Source of the DNA: Subtercola frigoramans
Lineage (GTDB): Bacteria; Actinomycetota; Actinomycetes; Actinomycetales; Microbacteriaceae
Assembly: GCF_016907385.1 (NCBI RefSeq)
Contig: NZ_JAFBBU010000001.1
Location: forward strand, 992,001 to 1,056,000
DNA: 64,000 nucleotides
Direction of reading: 5' to 3'
Shown here: piece by piece, positions 37,696 through 46,019 of the stretch
Position numbering within the stretch: position 1 is the stretch's first letter
Layout of the letters: each line of letters begins with the position of its first letter
Program-made: the position numbers and the translations under genes
The notes under the pieces: generated by a model
The model's input: only the letters and a program-made list of their open reading frames with translations
Told to the model about the DNA's origin: nothing
Database searches by the model: none

Positions 37696-38748
37696 TCAGT
37701 TCGAGGTGGTGGAGCCTGCCGTGACGACTGTACGCCGCCTCGAGAAGGTGAAACTGAACAGCAGGGCGATAAGCAGCACCACGCCCTTGCCGAAGTCCTG
37801 GAAATAGTACGGCAGGCCCAGCATCGTGAAACCCGTGACCATGACCGCGATGAGAACGGCGCCGAGGGCCGTGCCCCAGGCGTTCGGTCGGCCGATTCCG
37901 AGAACCGAGACGCCGACGAGTGCGACGGCCACGGCGTCGAGCAGTAGGGAGTTGCCCGCTGTGACATCGCCCTGGCCGATGCGGGCGGCGAGCAGGAGCC
38001 CGGCCACCGAAGCGAGCAGCCCACACCCCATGTACGCGAAGGTGCGGTACCACTGCACCCGGATGCCCGCCAGACGTGCGGCTTCGGAGTTCGTTCCCAC
38101 GGCGAAGAGGGCGCGCCCCCAGCGCGTTCGTTCGAGCAGGAACCACAACAGCACGGTGATGACGAAGAACAGGATGACGGGAACGGGAACGGGCCCGATA
38201 CTGCCGCGATCGAGCCAGAGAAAGTCGGCCGTGAACTTACCCTGGGCCGTCTGGCCGTTGGCGAGTGTCATCTGTGAGGAGATCGACTTGCCATCGACGA
38301 TGATCAATTTGAGACCGACGATGACGAACATCGTGGTGAGGGTGGCAAGAAGGTCGGGAATGCGCGCCACGACGATCAAGAAGGCGTTGAGGGCGCCGAT
38401 CAGCAGGCCGCAGACCAGCACAACCGTCACAGCGACTCCGCCGACCTGGTTCGCGACCACCATCGTCCAGGCGGCGATCGACACGGCGAAACCGGCCGAT
38501 GCACCGACCGAGAGGTCGATGCCGCCGACGGTCATGGCCAGCATCACACCGAGGCCGGCGATCGCGGTGGGGGCGATGAACTTGAGCATGCCGAAGAGGT
38601 TGTCCACGGTGCGAAAACTCGGTTCGCTGATCGCGAAGAACGCAACGAGACCGATCGTCACGCCCACAAACCCCCACTTGACCACGAAGGCGGCGAACTG
38701 CTCCCCGGCGCTGCTCTTTCGCACTCTGGTCGGGGTCGCGCTGGTCAT
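37696..38748 (-). CDS. ABC transporter permease, ribose/sugar (RbsC) type
   Basis: A membrane protein of 350 residues with about 9-10 hydrophobic segments. FIAPTAIAGLGVMLAMTVGG followed by IDLSVGA and the GxNxEAARLAGI-type loop (VGTNSEAARLAGIRV) are typical of RbsC/XylH permeases. The start is ATG at 38748, overlapping the ATPase stop in an ATGA. The longer Arg-rich frame to 39039 is rejected. With the neighbouring ATPase, binding protein and mtnK it probably imports methylthioribose or a related sugar. Confidence 0.87.
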   Translation of the reverse strand: MTSATPTRVRKSSAGEQFAAFVVKWGFVGVTIGLVAFFAISEPSFRTVDNLFGMLKFIAPTAIAGLGVMLAMTVGGIDLSVGASAGFAVSIAAWTMVVANQVGGVAVTVVLVCGLLIGALNAFLIVVARIPDLLATLTTMFVIVGLKLIIVDGKSISSQMTLANGQTAQGKFTADFLWLDRGSIGPVPVPVILFFVITVLLWFLLERTRWGRALFAVGTNSEAARLAGIRVQWYRTFAYMGCGLLASVAGLLLAARIGQGDVTAGNSLLLDAVAVALVGVSVLGIGRPNAWGTALGAVLIAVMVTGFTMLGLPYYFQDFGKGVVLLIALLFSFTFSRRRTVVTAGSTTSN

Positions 38749-40316
38749 TCGGGGTCCTTTCGGGAGGTACTGGACTGGTGCGAACCGAGAAACGCCTCGA
38801 TCACCGTCGCGCGATCGAGCTCGTCGGCGTAGGCATCGAGTTCGATGCTCCCCGAGACGAGCACCACGATCCGGTCGGCGACTTCGAAGATCTCGTCGAC
38901 GTCGCTCGACAGCACCATGGCAGCGGCACCTTCCGCAGCGATGGAGGCCAGGCGCGATCCGATTTCCCGGCGCGCAGCGATGTCGACCCCGCGGAAGGGT
39001 TCGTCGAGAATCGCGAGCCGCGGTTTCGCCGACAGCCATCGCCCCACGACAGTCTTCTGCTGGTTGCCGCCAGACAAGTCGTCGATCAGCGCGCCCGGCC
39101 CACTCGCCACGATGCCGAGCGTGTTGATGACGACGTCGGCACGCGATGCCTCGAAGCGCTTGCGGATGATCCCGGCAACACTCGACTCTGCCAGGAACGG
39201 CACGGTGATGTTGCGAAGCACAGACCAGCCGGGGAGAATGCCCTGCCGCTGCCTGTCTTCCGGCACCAGCACCACGCCGGCTGCGATCGCATCGCCGGGT
39301 CGCCGGGGGGAATAGGAAGCATCACCCAGAGACAGCGTGCCGGCGAGGGGTGAGTTGAGCCCTCCGAACAATTCCGCTATCTCGCTCTTGCCTGCACCGA
39401 TCAGCCCGAGCACCCCGAGTACTTCGCCTGACCTGATTTCGAGGTCGATGGGTGCTGAGCCGCTGAACAGGGTCACCTCGGAGAGGGTGGCCACAGCATC
39501 CGTGCCCCGGTGCGTGATGCCGCGGTCGTGTTCGAGGTCGGCGGATCTCCCGAGCATGTCGTGCAGAATGCCGCTCCAGCCGAACGGGCGTTCTGTGGTG
39601 CTCTGCACGGTGCCGTCACGCAGCACGACGACGCGGTCGGCCAGTGCCTCGATCTCACCGAATCGGTGTGAGACGTAGATGATCGAGAGACCGGATGCCC
39701 GGAGTGACCTCAGCACCCCGAACAGCCTCTCGGCCTCAGCGGCGGTCAGGGCAGAGGTCGGTTCGTCGAGAATGAGCAGTCGCGGGGTGCCGCGCAGGGC
39801 CCGCGCCAGCACGAGGAGCTGCGCGTCGGAGATCGGAAGGCGAGCGGCATCCTGGTTCAGCACACGATCGGGCCACTCGAGGCCGAGGGTAGCCAGCGCA
39901 GAGCGTGCATCGGCAAGCTGGCGCCGGTGGTTGCGCAGAATGTGTTTCGAACCCTGCGCCAGGTCGTCGAGGGTGAGGTTCTCGGCGACGCTGAGGCCGG
40001 GCACGATCCCGTCGGCGACCTTCTGGTGCACAGCCGAGATGCCGAGCGCCTTCGCTTGCACGGGCGTGGCCAAATGAACGGATTCGCCTGCGACCCGGAC
40101 GCTGCCGCTGTACCGTGAGTTCGCGCCAGAGAGCGCCTTGATCAGGGTCGACTTGCCTGCGCCGTTCGCGCCGAGGAGGGCCGTGATCTCGCCCGGCCGG
40201 AATTCGAGGGAGATGTCGGAGAGCACCAGGTTCGAACCGTATGAGACGGAGACGCCGACGAGGGACACGACAGGATCATCGTGTCCCTCGTTCGGGTTCA
40301 GTGGGGCAGAGGTCAT
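38745..40316 (-). CDS. Sugar ABC transporter ATPase with two nucleotide-binding domains (RbsA type)
   Basis: The 523-residue product carries two fused ABC domains. The first has Walker A GANGAGKSTLIKAL and Walker B LLILDEPTSALT. The second has the RbsA-type degenerate Walker A GLIGAGKSEIAELF, signature LSGGNQQKTVVGRWL and LAILDEPFRGVDI. The ATG at 40316 overlaps the binding-protein stop by four bases (ATGA), which decides against the longer frame to 40337. It energises the permease encoded next. Confidence 0.9.
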   Translation of the reverse strand: MTSAPLNPNEGHDDPVVSLVGVSVSYGSNLVLSDISLEFRPGEITALLGANGAGKSTLIKALSGANSRYSGSVRVAGESVHLATPVQAKALGISAVHQKVADGIVPGLSVAENLTLDDLAQGSKHILRNHRRQLADARSALATLGLEWPDRVLNQDAARLPISDAQLLVLARALRGTPRLLILDEPTSALTAAEAERLFGVLRSLRASGLSIIYVSHRFGEIEALADRVVVLRDGTVQSTTERPFGWSGILHDMLGRSADLEHDRGITHRGTDAVATLSEVTLFSGSAPIDLEIRSGEVLGVLGLIGAGKSEIAELFGGLNSPLAGTLSLGDASYSPRRPGDAIAAGVVLVPEDRQRQGILPGWSVLRNITVPFLAESSVAGIIRKRFEASRADVVINTLGIVASGPGALIDDLSGGNQQKTVVGRWLSAKPRLAILDEPFRGVDIAARREIGSRLASIAAEGAAAMVLSSDVDEIFEVADRIVVLVSGSIELDAYADELDRATVIEAFLGSHQSSTSRKDPE

Positions 40317-41410
40317 CCGGAGACCGCGGGGAGCCAATCTGCCACGACGGTGGTGTCGAGCTTGAGCTTCGGTTCGGCGACACGGAGCTGGGTCACGTTG
40401 GTGACCGCATTGTCTGCCAGGAACTGCTGCGTGATGGTCACGGCAGGAAATTGCTCGCTGGTGTCCTTCAGCTGGCCTGCCAGCGACAGGGCGAGGGTGC
40501 GGATGACGCCGGCACCGACTGCGGCCGGGTCGGTCGCAGAGGTTGCGACCCAGGGGCTGCCGTCGGCGGTGATGACCTGGATGTCGGCGTTCGAGATGTC
40601 GATTCCGTAGACCTTCACCTTCGACTGCAGGTTGTTCTGGATCACGGCCTGGACCGTACCCTTGGTGATCTCATCGTACGGGGCGAAGATCGCCTGCACG
40701 TCGGGGTTCTGCTTCAGAGCAGCGTCGACTAGGGGGATGTTGTCGGTCGCCGTCGACTCGGTGACCTTGCCAGTCGAGAAGACGACGTCGAGCTTGTGGG
40801 CGGCGACGACCTGGTCCCACACCTTCGCGCGGGCATCCAGGGGCGCGAAACCGGTCGCTGAGACATAGCCGACCTTCGCGCCGTCTCCGACGTCTTTCAC
40901 GAGCTGGTCGAGAACGCCCTGGGCCATTGAGGCGTCGGACTGGCTGGTGGTGATGACGCCGGTCGCGTCGGTGAGGGCGAGGTCGTAGGTGACCACGGGG
41001 ATCTTGGCGGCGACGGCCTCGGTGATCAGCGGCTGGAGGGTATCCGTCTGCCCGTGGTCGACGATGATGGCAGCGGGCTTCGAGGCGATGGCCTGCTCGA
41101 GGTCGCTGGCCTGCTTCGCGTTGTCGTTGCGGGCATCCGTCACCGTGAGCTCGATGTTGGCGGCCTTGGCCTGCGCAGTCGCTCCGGCACCCCAGGCTTC
41201 GAAGAAGTCGCCAGCGCCACTCTGGCGGACGAGGGCGACTTTCACCGGGGCGCCGTTGAACGGGCTGGGCAGGGGAGCCGAAGCGGTGGCGGCGGGAGTG
41301 GATGCACCCGCGGCAGTGCTGGAGCTTGTTCCCGACTGCGAGCAGGCGGTCAGGGCGAGCAGGGTCGCTGCGGCAACGACCAGGATCGGGGCTCGACGGG
41401 AAATGGCCAT
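40313..41410 (-). CDS. Periplasmic-type sugar-binding lipoprotein (RbsB family)
   Basis: A 365-residue substrate-binding protein. The N-terminal signal peptide has a lipobox ending LLALTAC at about residue 22, so it is a lipid-anchored extracellular protein. After a Ser/Thr/Ala spacer, the type I binding fold begins VKVALVRQSGAGDFFEAWG. PAAIIVDHGQTDTLQPLITE and IFAPYDEITKGTVQAVI are typical of ribose/autoinducer-2 family proteins. It is the first gene of the ABC-mtnK operon, with a strong AAGGAGAG Shine-Dalgarno. Genomic context suggests methylthioribose as ligand; this is inference. Confidence 0.87.
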   Translation of the reverse strand: MAISRRAPILVVAAATLLALTACSQSGTSSSTAAGASTPAATASAPLPSPFNGAPVKVALVRQSGAGDFFEAWGAGATAQAKAANIELTVTDARNDNAKQASDLEQAIASKPAAIIVDHGQTDTLQPLITEAVAAKIPVVTYDLALTDATGVITTSQSDASMAQGVLDQLVKDVGDGAKVGYVSATGFAPLDARAKVWDQVVAAHKLDVVFSTGKVTESTATDNIPLVDAALKQNPDVQAIFAPYDEITKGTVQAVIQNNLQSKVKVYGIDISNADIQVITADGSPWVATSATDPAAVGAGVIRTLALSLAGQLKDTSEQFPAVTITQQFLADNAVTNVTQLRVAEPKLKLDTTVVADWLPAVSG

Positions 41411-41442
41411 GAAGGCTCTCCTTGAAAGGTGTGGGGGAGGGG

Positions 41443-41473
41443 ATTGTAGGACGGGACCTGAGGTGAGTCAGGT
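41443..41473 (-). promoter_or_regulatory. Promoter and candidate operator of the ABC-mtnK operon
   Basis: On the reverse strand CTGACT (complement of 41466-41471), 17-bp spacer, TACAAT (complement of 41443-41448) form a plausible promoter about 30 bases before the binding-protein start. A perfect dyad ACCTGA-N6-TCAGGT (41456-41473) overlaps the -35 box and could be a repressor site. On the mtnD side, AATTGT (41558-41563) and ACAATT (41587-41592) form another spaced dyad. Confidence 0.5.
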
Positions 41474-41630
41474 CGAACGCACGTGGGCTCCCTGGTGAAG
41501 GATGCCGACGGCTGCTGTGTTCTCCACCATTCAAGGGCGTGATCGGTCCCTTCTACCAATTGTGTTTCGCAGTATTACTTTCACGAACAATTCGAGTTGG
41601 CTGGCTGGAGGAGGCGTTTACGATTGGAAC

Positions 41631-42206
41631 ATGACGCTGCTGACCGTGTGGAGCACCACCGACCCTTCGACCCCTGAAATCCAGACCCGCGACGCTGAAA
41701 CGATCCGAGGGATCCTCGCGGGCGTCGGTGCTCGGTTCAGCCGATGGGAGCTGAAGGAGCTGTCGGAGAACCCGACCCAGGACGAGGTGCTCGCCGCCTA
41801 TGCCGACGAGATCGCTGCGGTCAACGCCGCACAGGGCTACAGCCTGGTCGACGTCGTGTCGATCGTGCCGGAGGATTCAGACGCCTACCGCCAGGCATCC
41901 GAGACGGCACGACAGAAATTCCTGAGCGAGCACCGCCATGATGACGACGAAGACCGGTTCTTCGCGCGCGGCAGTGGGGTCTTCTATCTGAACGTCGACG
42001 GCAAGGTGCACGCTGTGTTCTGTGAAGAGGGCGACCTGCTCTCGGTTCCAGCCAATACGACACACTGGTTCGACATGGGCACGACCCCGAGTTACGTCTC
42101 GGTGCGCTTCTTCCACGACGACGATGGCTGGGTCGGCAACTTCACCGGCAGCGACGTCGCCACGCACTTCGCCACCTACGACGAGCTGGCCCAGGTCTCG
42201 GCCTGA
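41631..42206 (+). CDS. mtnD: Acireductone dioxygenase
   Basis: Cupin metalloenzyme that oxidises acireductone to formate and 4-methylthio-2-oxobutanoate (iron form) in methionine salvage. The ATG at 41631 has an excellent GGAGGAGG Shine-Dalgarno and gives 191 residues; the frame extended to 41502 is not needed. The metal ligands are visible in HRHDDDEDRFFARGSGVFYL (H-x-H then Glu) and in the later THWFDMG. It is divergent from the ABC-mtnK operon, and its stop lies one base from the convergent monooxygenase stop. Confidence 0.9.
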   Translation: MTLLTVWSTTDPSTPEIQTRDAETIRGILAGVGARFSRWELKELSENPTQDEVLAAYADEIAAVNAAQGYSLVDVVSIVPEDSDAYRQASETARQKFLSEHRHDDDEDRFFARGSGVFYLNVDGKVHAVFCEEGDLLSVPANTTHWFDMGTTPSYVSVRFFHDDDGWVGNFTGSDVATHFATYDELAQVSA

Positions 42207-42207
42207 C

Positions 42208-43443
42208 TCAGCTGTAGCCGCTCGGCGTCGGGAAGGTTCCGACGAGACCGTGGTCACCGACCTCCTGCGCCTTGTAGGCGACGGGGTCGTGCAGGGTGAT
42301 TGTGCGGGCGTTTCGCCAGAACCTGTCGAAGGCGTAACTCGAGCTCGTCGCGCGGGCCCCCGTCAGTTCGAAGATGCGCGACGACACGGTCAATGCGACG
42401 TCGGTGGAGAAGACCTTGGCGGCAGCGATCTCTACTGCGGCTTCACCTCGCTGGGCGTCGGTCAGCTGCCAGCCGCGCTCGGCCGCCAGGGCGAAGGCCT
42501 CCGTTGCGCGCCAGGTCAGGGCATCCGCTGCCCGTGTCTGTGCCTGCAGCACACCGGACAGCGCACGGATGTGAGGGTCGTCTGTAGCACGGTCGACGCC
42601 GCTGGTCGACCAGGGCCTGGCCTTGGAGGTGACGTAGTCGGATGCTGCGGCCAACGCGCCCTCGGCCAGCCCGACGTGTACGTGGTCGAGGGCGAGCTGG
42701 AACAGCAGGATCGACAGTGAGGCGTACGGACGGTAGCGGGGGCCCTCCTGGCCGCCGAAGCCGAGGACATGCGCTGTTGGCACGAAGGCATTGGTGAACG
42801 AGACCGAGCCGGAGGCCGAGAGCCGTTGCCCGATGCTGTCCCAGTCGTCGTGGTGGGTGACTTCCGGTTGGGTCGCGTCGATCACGATCGACAGTTTCTC
42901 CCCGGTGTCGACTCGAGTGCCGCTGGCGGTGATGCGGTCGGACACCTGTGCGCCTGTTGCAAAGAACTTGCGCCCGGACACAGTGAACCCCCCTGCGACC
43001 GGGGTGAGGGCCAGGTTCGCGTCGCGGGGATTGCCGGCGCCCCCCCAGAACCAGTGGTTGTTTGCGAGACCGCGTTGCAGACCTTCGACGGCGTCGGAGT
43101 CTTCATTGAGAGCGAGCCGCCACGAGTTGACGAAGTGATAGACGAACACGTGGCCGAGACCGGTATCGGCCCTGATGATCGGGCGGAGGGCGTGGAACAC
43201 GGAATTCCAGTCCAGACCGCCACCCCCGAGCCGCGTGGGCACCAGGGCAGGAAGCAGGCCGGTTTCGCGTAGTGCGGCAACCTCGCCGAACGGCGCAGTG
43301 CCCTCGCCGTCCCGCTCCGCAGCGACGAGTGCGAACTGTTCGGCCAGGCGAACACCGGCTTCCTTGGCCTCTGTCGCGGTGGTGATGACCGGCAGGGGAG
43401 TGGTGGAAGAGCGGGGAGCGTGAGGGGGCAGTGGCAGGGGCAC
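42208..43443 (-). CDS. SfnB/DszC-like acyl-CoA dehydrogenase-fold flavin monooxygenase
   Basis: A 411-residue protein with the acyl-CoA dehydrogenase fold. The C-terminal SYAFDRFWRNARTITLHDPV then AYKAQEVG, and the central FTVSGRKFFATGAQ, are typical of SfnB/DszC flavin-dependent sulfur-compound monooxygenases rather than beta-oxidation enzymes. Such enzymes use FMNH2 from a separate reductase, not seen here. It is convergent with mtnD, so a role in sulfur acquisition fits. The GTG start is preceded by GGAG. The exact substrate is unknown. Confidence 0.75.
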   Translation of the reverse strand: MPLPLPPHAPRSSTTPLPVITTATEAKEAGVRLAEQFALVAAERDGEGTAPFGEVAALRETGLLPALVPTRLGGGGLDWNSVFHALRPIIRADTGLGHVFVYHFVNSWRLALNEDSDAVEGLQRGLANNHWFWGGAGNPRDANLALTPVAGGFTVSGRKFFATGAQVSDRITASGTRVDTGEKLSIVIDATQPEVTHHDDWDSIGQRLSASGSVSFTNAFVPTAHVLGFGGQEGPRYRPYASLSILLFQLALDHVHVGLAEGALAAASDYVTSKARPWSTSGVDRATDDPHIRALSGVLQAQTRAADALTWRATEAFALAAERGWQLTDAQRGEAAVEIAAAKVFSTDVALTVSSRIFELTGARATSSSYAFDRFWRNARTITLHDPVAYKAQEVGDHGLVGTFPTPSGYS

Positions 43444-43626
43444 GATGATCTGTCTCCAGCGTGGGGTGTGGTTTGTCGTGCGGCGGTCGTTGGACCACCA
43501 TCTCTACTGACCACTATGCCCGGTCTGGACGTCTCTGTGCTTCGGTGCTTGTGTCAGTGAGCGCGGACTTCGGTGAGCGGGCCTGCAGGGTCGGTGTCGA
43601 ACCACGCCCTGGTGGGAATCGGGCCA

Positions 43627-43657
43627 TTGAGTTTTCAGACGCTAAGCGAGATATACT
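43627..43657 (+). promoter_or_regulatory. Candidate promoter of the Lrp-type regulator
   Basis: TTGAGT (43627-43632), 19-bp spacer, TATACT (43652-43657); an alternative -10 TATAGT is at 43662-43667. It lies about 45 bases upstream of the regulator start. The rest of the 256-base spacer from 43444 shows no other clear feature. Confidence 0.4.
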
Positions 43658-43699
43658 CAGCTATAGTCATCGCAGGGGGTCACGTGAGGAAATGCAACG

Positions 43700-44266
43700 A
43701 TGTTGCCCAGAAAAGCAAAACGCAGTCCGTTCTCGTCGTACGTCGGGGCTCGCTTCGAACAGCCCGAAGTCGAACTCGATGACAAGGATCTCTCCCTCCT
43801 GAGAGAGCTCGCCAAGGATTCACGGCAGTCGCAGCGCGCGCTGAGCCGTTCGGTCGGCATGTCGCCTCCAGCGGTCGCCGAACGGCTCGCGCGCTTTGAG
43901 CGCACCGGAATCGTCAGGCAGTATTCCGTCTCGATCGACTGGAACAAGCTGGGGCTGGGAGTCGTGGCGCTGGTCAACGTGACGCTCAAGCCCGGTTGTG
44001 ATCGCCAGGAGGTCTTCGACGCGCTCGCGGGCATGGTCGAACTCGAACAGCTCACCATCGTCACCGGCAGGTATGACCTGGCGGCACGTTTTCGAATCAG
44101 CGACCAGGCACACCTGCGTGAACTGATTCTCGACAGGGTACCGACGCTGCCGGGAATCCTGAGAACAGAGACGCTGCTCGGTCTTGGTACTCTCGACACC
44201 GAAGACTTTGCGTCGCGAATGTTCGACGCGTTCCCGGGCGACGAGTGCGTCGAGCGGGCCGTCTGA
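43700..44266 (+). CDS. Lrp/AsnC-family transcriptional regulator
   Basis: A 188-residue regulator of the feast/famine type. After about 25 extra N-terminal residues, LDDKDLSLLRELAKDSRQSQ and the HTH RALSRSVGMSPPAVAERLAR lead into the RAM ligand-binding domain. That domain has VNVTLKPGCDRQEVFDALAG and the typical TIVTGRYDLAARFRI. A GAGGAAA Shine-Dalgarno precedes ATG 43700. It is next to the sulfur/methionine-salvage island and could regulate it, but no operator evidence is available. A tandem repeat starts directly at its stop codon. Confidence 0.87.
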   Translation: MLPRKAKRSPFSSYVGARFEQPEVELDDKDLSLLRELAKDSRQSQRALSRSVGMSPPAVAERLARFERTGIVRQYSVSIDWNKLGLGVVALVNVTLKPGCDRQEVFDALAGMVELEQLTIVTGRYDLAARFRISDQAHLRELILDRVPTLPGILRTETLLGLGTLDTEDFASRMFDAFPGDECVERAV

Positions 44267-44364
44267 GTTGTACGGGCTAGGTTGTACGGGCTGAGTTGTA
44301 CGGGCTGAATTGTCCGGATTGAATCGCACGGGCTGAACAGTACGGGTTGAACAGTACGGGTCGG
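44267..44364 (+). repeat. Seven 14-bp tandem repeats between the Lrp gene and truA
   Basis: The units start at 44267, 44281, 44295, 44309, 44323, 44337 and 44351. The first three read GTTGTACGGGCTAG, GTTGTACGGGCTGA and GTTGTACGGGCTGA. Later ones diverge, for example ATTGTCCGGATTGA and ACAGTACGGGTTGA. The array begins right after the Lrp stop and ends 26 bases before truA, leaving room for its Shine-Dalgarno. The 14-base unit is not a multiple of three and the array is not coding. Confidence 0.9.
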
Positions 44365-44390
44365 AGCACACAGATCGGGAGGTGTAGGCA

Positions 44391-45365
44391 GTGGTCGTTC
44401 GAGTTCGCCTCGATCTCGCCTACGACGGCACCGATTTTGCAGGCTGGGCACGCCAGCCCGGGCTCCGAACGATCCAGGGCGAAGTCGAGAAGGCGCTCGC
44501 CGGCCTCTACTCGAAACTGGGCCCCATCTCCTCTCTTGTCGTTGCGGGCCGTACGGACGCGGGCGTACACGCTCGCGGCCAGGTGGCCCACCTCGATCTC
44601 AGTGACGAGCAGGCTTCGAAGATCGAGGTGAGCCGTATTGCACTCAGCGTGAACGGAATGCTGAGTACGATGCCCAGCACGCTCCCCAGCAGCACGCCGG
44701 GGGGCAACCAGGACATCGTGGTTCGGCGAACCACGGTCTCCGACGAGGGGTTCGATGCGCGGTTCTCGGCGCTCTGGCGCCGGTACGAGTACCGCATCGC
44801 CGACACTCTTCCCGCGCGCAGCCCTCTCACTCGAAGAACGACAGCGTGGACGACCAAGCCGCTCGACGTCGACCGCATGAATGATGCTGCGACCCAGATG
44901 CTGGGGTTGCATGACTGGGCGGCGTTCTGCCGCCCGCGGCCGTTCGCCACGACCATCCGTACCCTCCAGGAGTTCATGTGGGTTCGAACAGGCGATGACA
45001 CCGTCGTCGCCTCGCTGGAGGCCGACGCGTTCTGCCACAGCATGGTGAGGGCCCTGGTGGGCGCGACAGTCGCTGTCGGGGAGGGGCGACTGAGCGTCGA
45101 CGATGTGGTGCGACTGCGCGAGGCGCTCGAGCGCACCAGTGCCTTCAAGGTGATGCCTGCGCGCGGGCTCACGCTCACAGAGGTCGGCTACCCCGATGCG
45201 GCGGGCCTCGCCGTTCGTGCCAGTGAAACACGCGCACGGCGTACGCGCGAAGCCTTGATCGCTGAACGGGCCGCGCAGGCCGCGCAGGCCCAACGTGCCG
45301 CGCAGGGCGAGCGATCTCACCGTAACGACCTGGGCGAACTGGCCAAGCTACGGGAAATGGGCTAG
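44391..45365 (+). CDS. truA: tRNA pseudouridine(38-40) synthase TruA
   Basis: Isomerises uridines in the tRNA anticodon stem-loop. It has 324 residues, longer than the E. coli enzyme because of an Ala/Arg/Gln-rich C-terminal tail. The catalytic Asp56 lies in VVAGRTDAGVHARGQVAHLD. RVRLDLAYDGTDFAGWARQP and FCHSMVRALVGATVAVGEG are typical. The start is GTG at 44391 with GGGAGGTG upstream. It is followed by rplM and rpsI, the usual neighbours; in related genomes truA commonly follows rplQ directly. Confidence 0.95.
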   Translation: MVVRVRLDLAYDGTDFAGWARQPGLRTIQGEVEKALAGLYSKLGPISSLVVAGRTDAGVHARGQVAHLDLSDEQASKIEVSRIALSVNGMLSTMPSTLPSSTPGGNQDIVVRRTTVSDEGFDARFSALWRRYEYRIADTLPARSPLTRRTTAWTTKPLDVDRMNDAATQMLGLHDWAAFCRPRPFATTIRTLQEFMWVRTGDDTVVASLEADAFCHSMVRALVGATVAVGEGRLSVDDVVRLREALERTSAFKVMPARGLTLTEVGYPDAAGLAVRASETRARRTREALIAERAAQAAQAQRAAQGERSHRNDLGELAKLREMG

Positions 45366-45509
45366 GATCGACCCTTGGTGTGTGCAGCGTAATTGCGCCA
45401 CCTGAAATTGAGCCCTCCACCGGCACGTTCCCCCGCTTCTTGCGGGGCAGAATCTGCCACGGAGCGGGATTTCACGAACACCTCATTTCAACCAGAAAGC
45501 ACTATTACT

Positions 45510-45956
45510 GTGACGCGTACCTATTCCCCCAAAGTGAGCGAACTCGTTCGCAACTGGGTCATCATCGATGCAACCGACGTGGTGCTGGGCCGCCTGGCCA
45601 GCCACGCCGCCATCATTCTCCGTGGCAAGAACAAGCCCACGTTCAGCCCTCACCTCGACGGTGGCGACTTCGTCATCATCATCAACGCTGAGAAGGTCGC
45701 CCTCACCGGTTCGAAGGCCCTGCAGAAGAAGGCATACCGCCACTCCGGTTACCCGGGAGGCCTGTCGGCCGTCACGTACGCCGAGCTGCTCGAGAAGAAC
45801 CCCACCCGCGCAGTCGAGAAGGCCATTCGTGGCATGCTGCCGAAGAACTCGATCGGCCGTTCGCAGCTGACCAAGCTCAAGGTCTACACGGGCAGCGAGC
45901 ACCCGCACGCTGCGCAGCAGCCCGTTCCGTACACCTTCGGCCAGGTCGCGCAGTAG
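45510..45956 (+). CDS. rplM: 50S ribosomal protein L13
   Basis: Early-assembly 23S rRNA-binding protein. The GTG at 45510 gives 148 residues starting [20 protein letters not shown]. The frame extended to 45393 is not homologous. Conserved [20 protein letters not shown], the [10 protein letters not shown] segment and [14 protein letters not shown] are present. The 144-base spacer from truA probably holds its promoter, which was not resolved. Confidence 0.96.
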   Translation: MTRTYSPKVSELVRNWVIIDATDVVLGRLASHAAIILRGKNKPTFSPHLDGGDFVIIINAEKVALTGSKALQKKAYRHSGYPGGLSAVTYAELLEKNPTRAVEKAIRGMLPKNSIGRSQLTKLKVYTGSEHPHAAQQPVPYTFGQVAQ

Positions 45957-46019
45957 CGCGCCCGCCGATCACCTCCTCTCAGACATCTTTAGATTTAGAC
46001 AAAGGAATTCGTAACCAAA

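Noticed and set aside
44267..44364. CRISPR array
   Set aside because: The 14-bp units are contiguous without spacers and diverge along the array; there are no cas genes.
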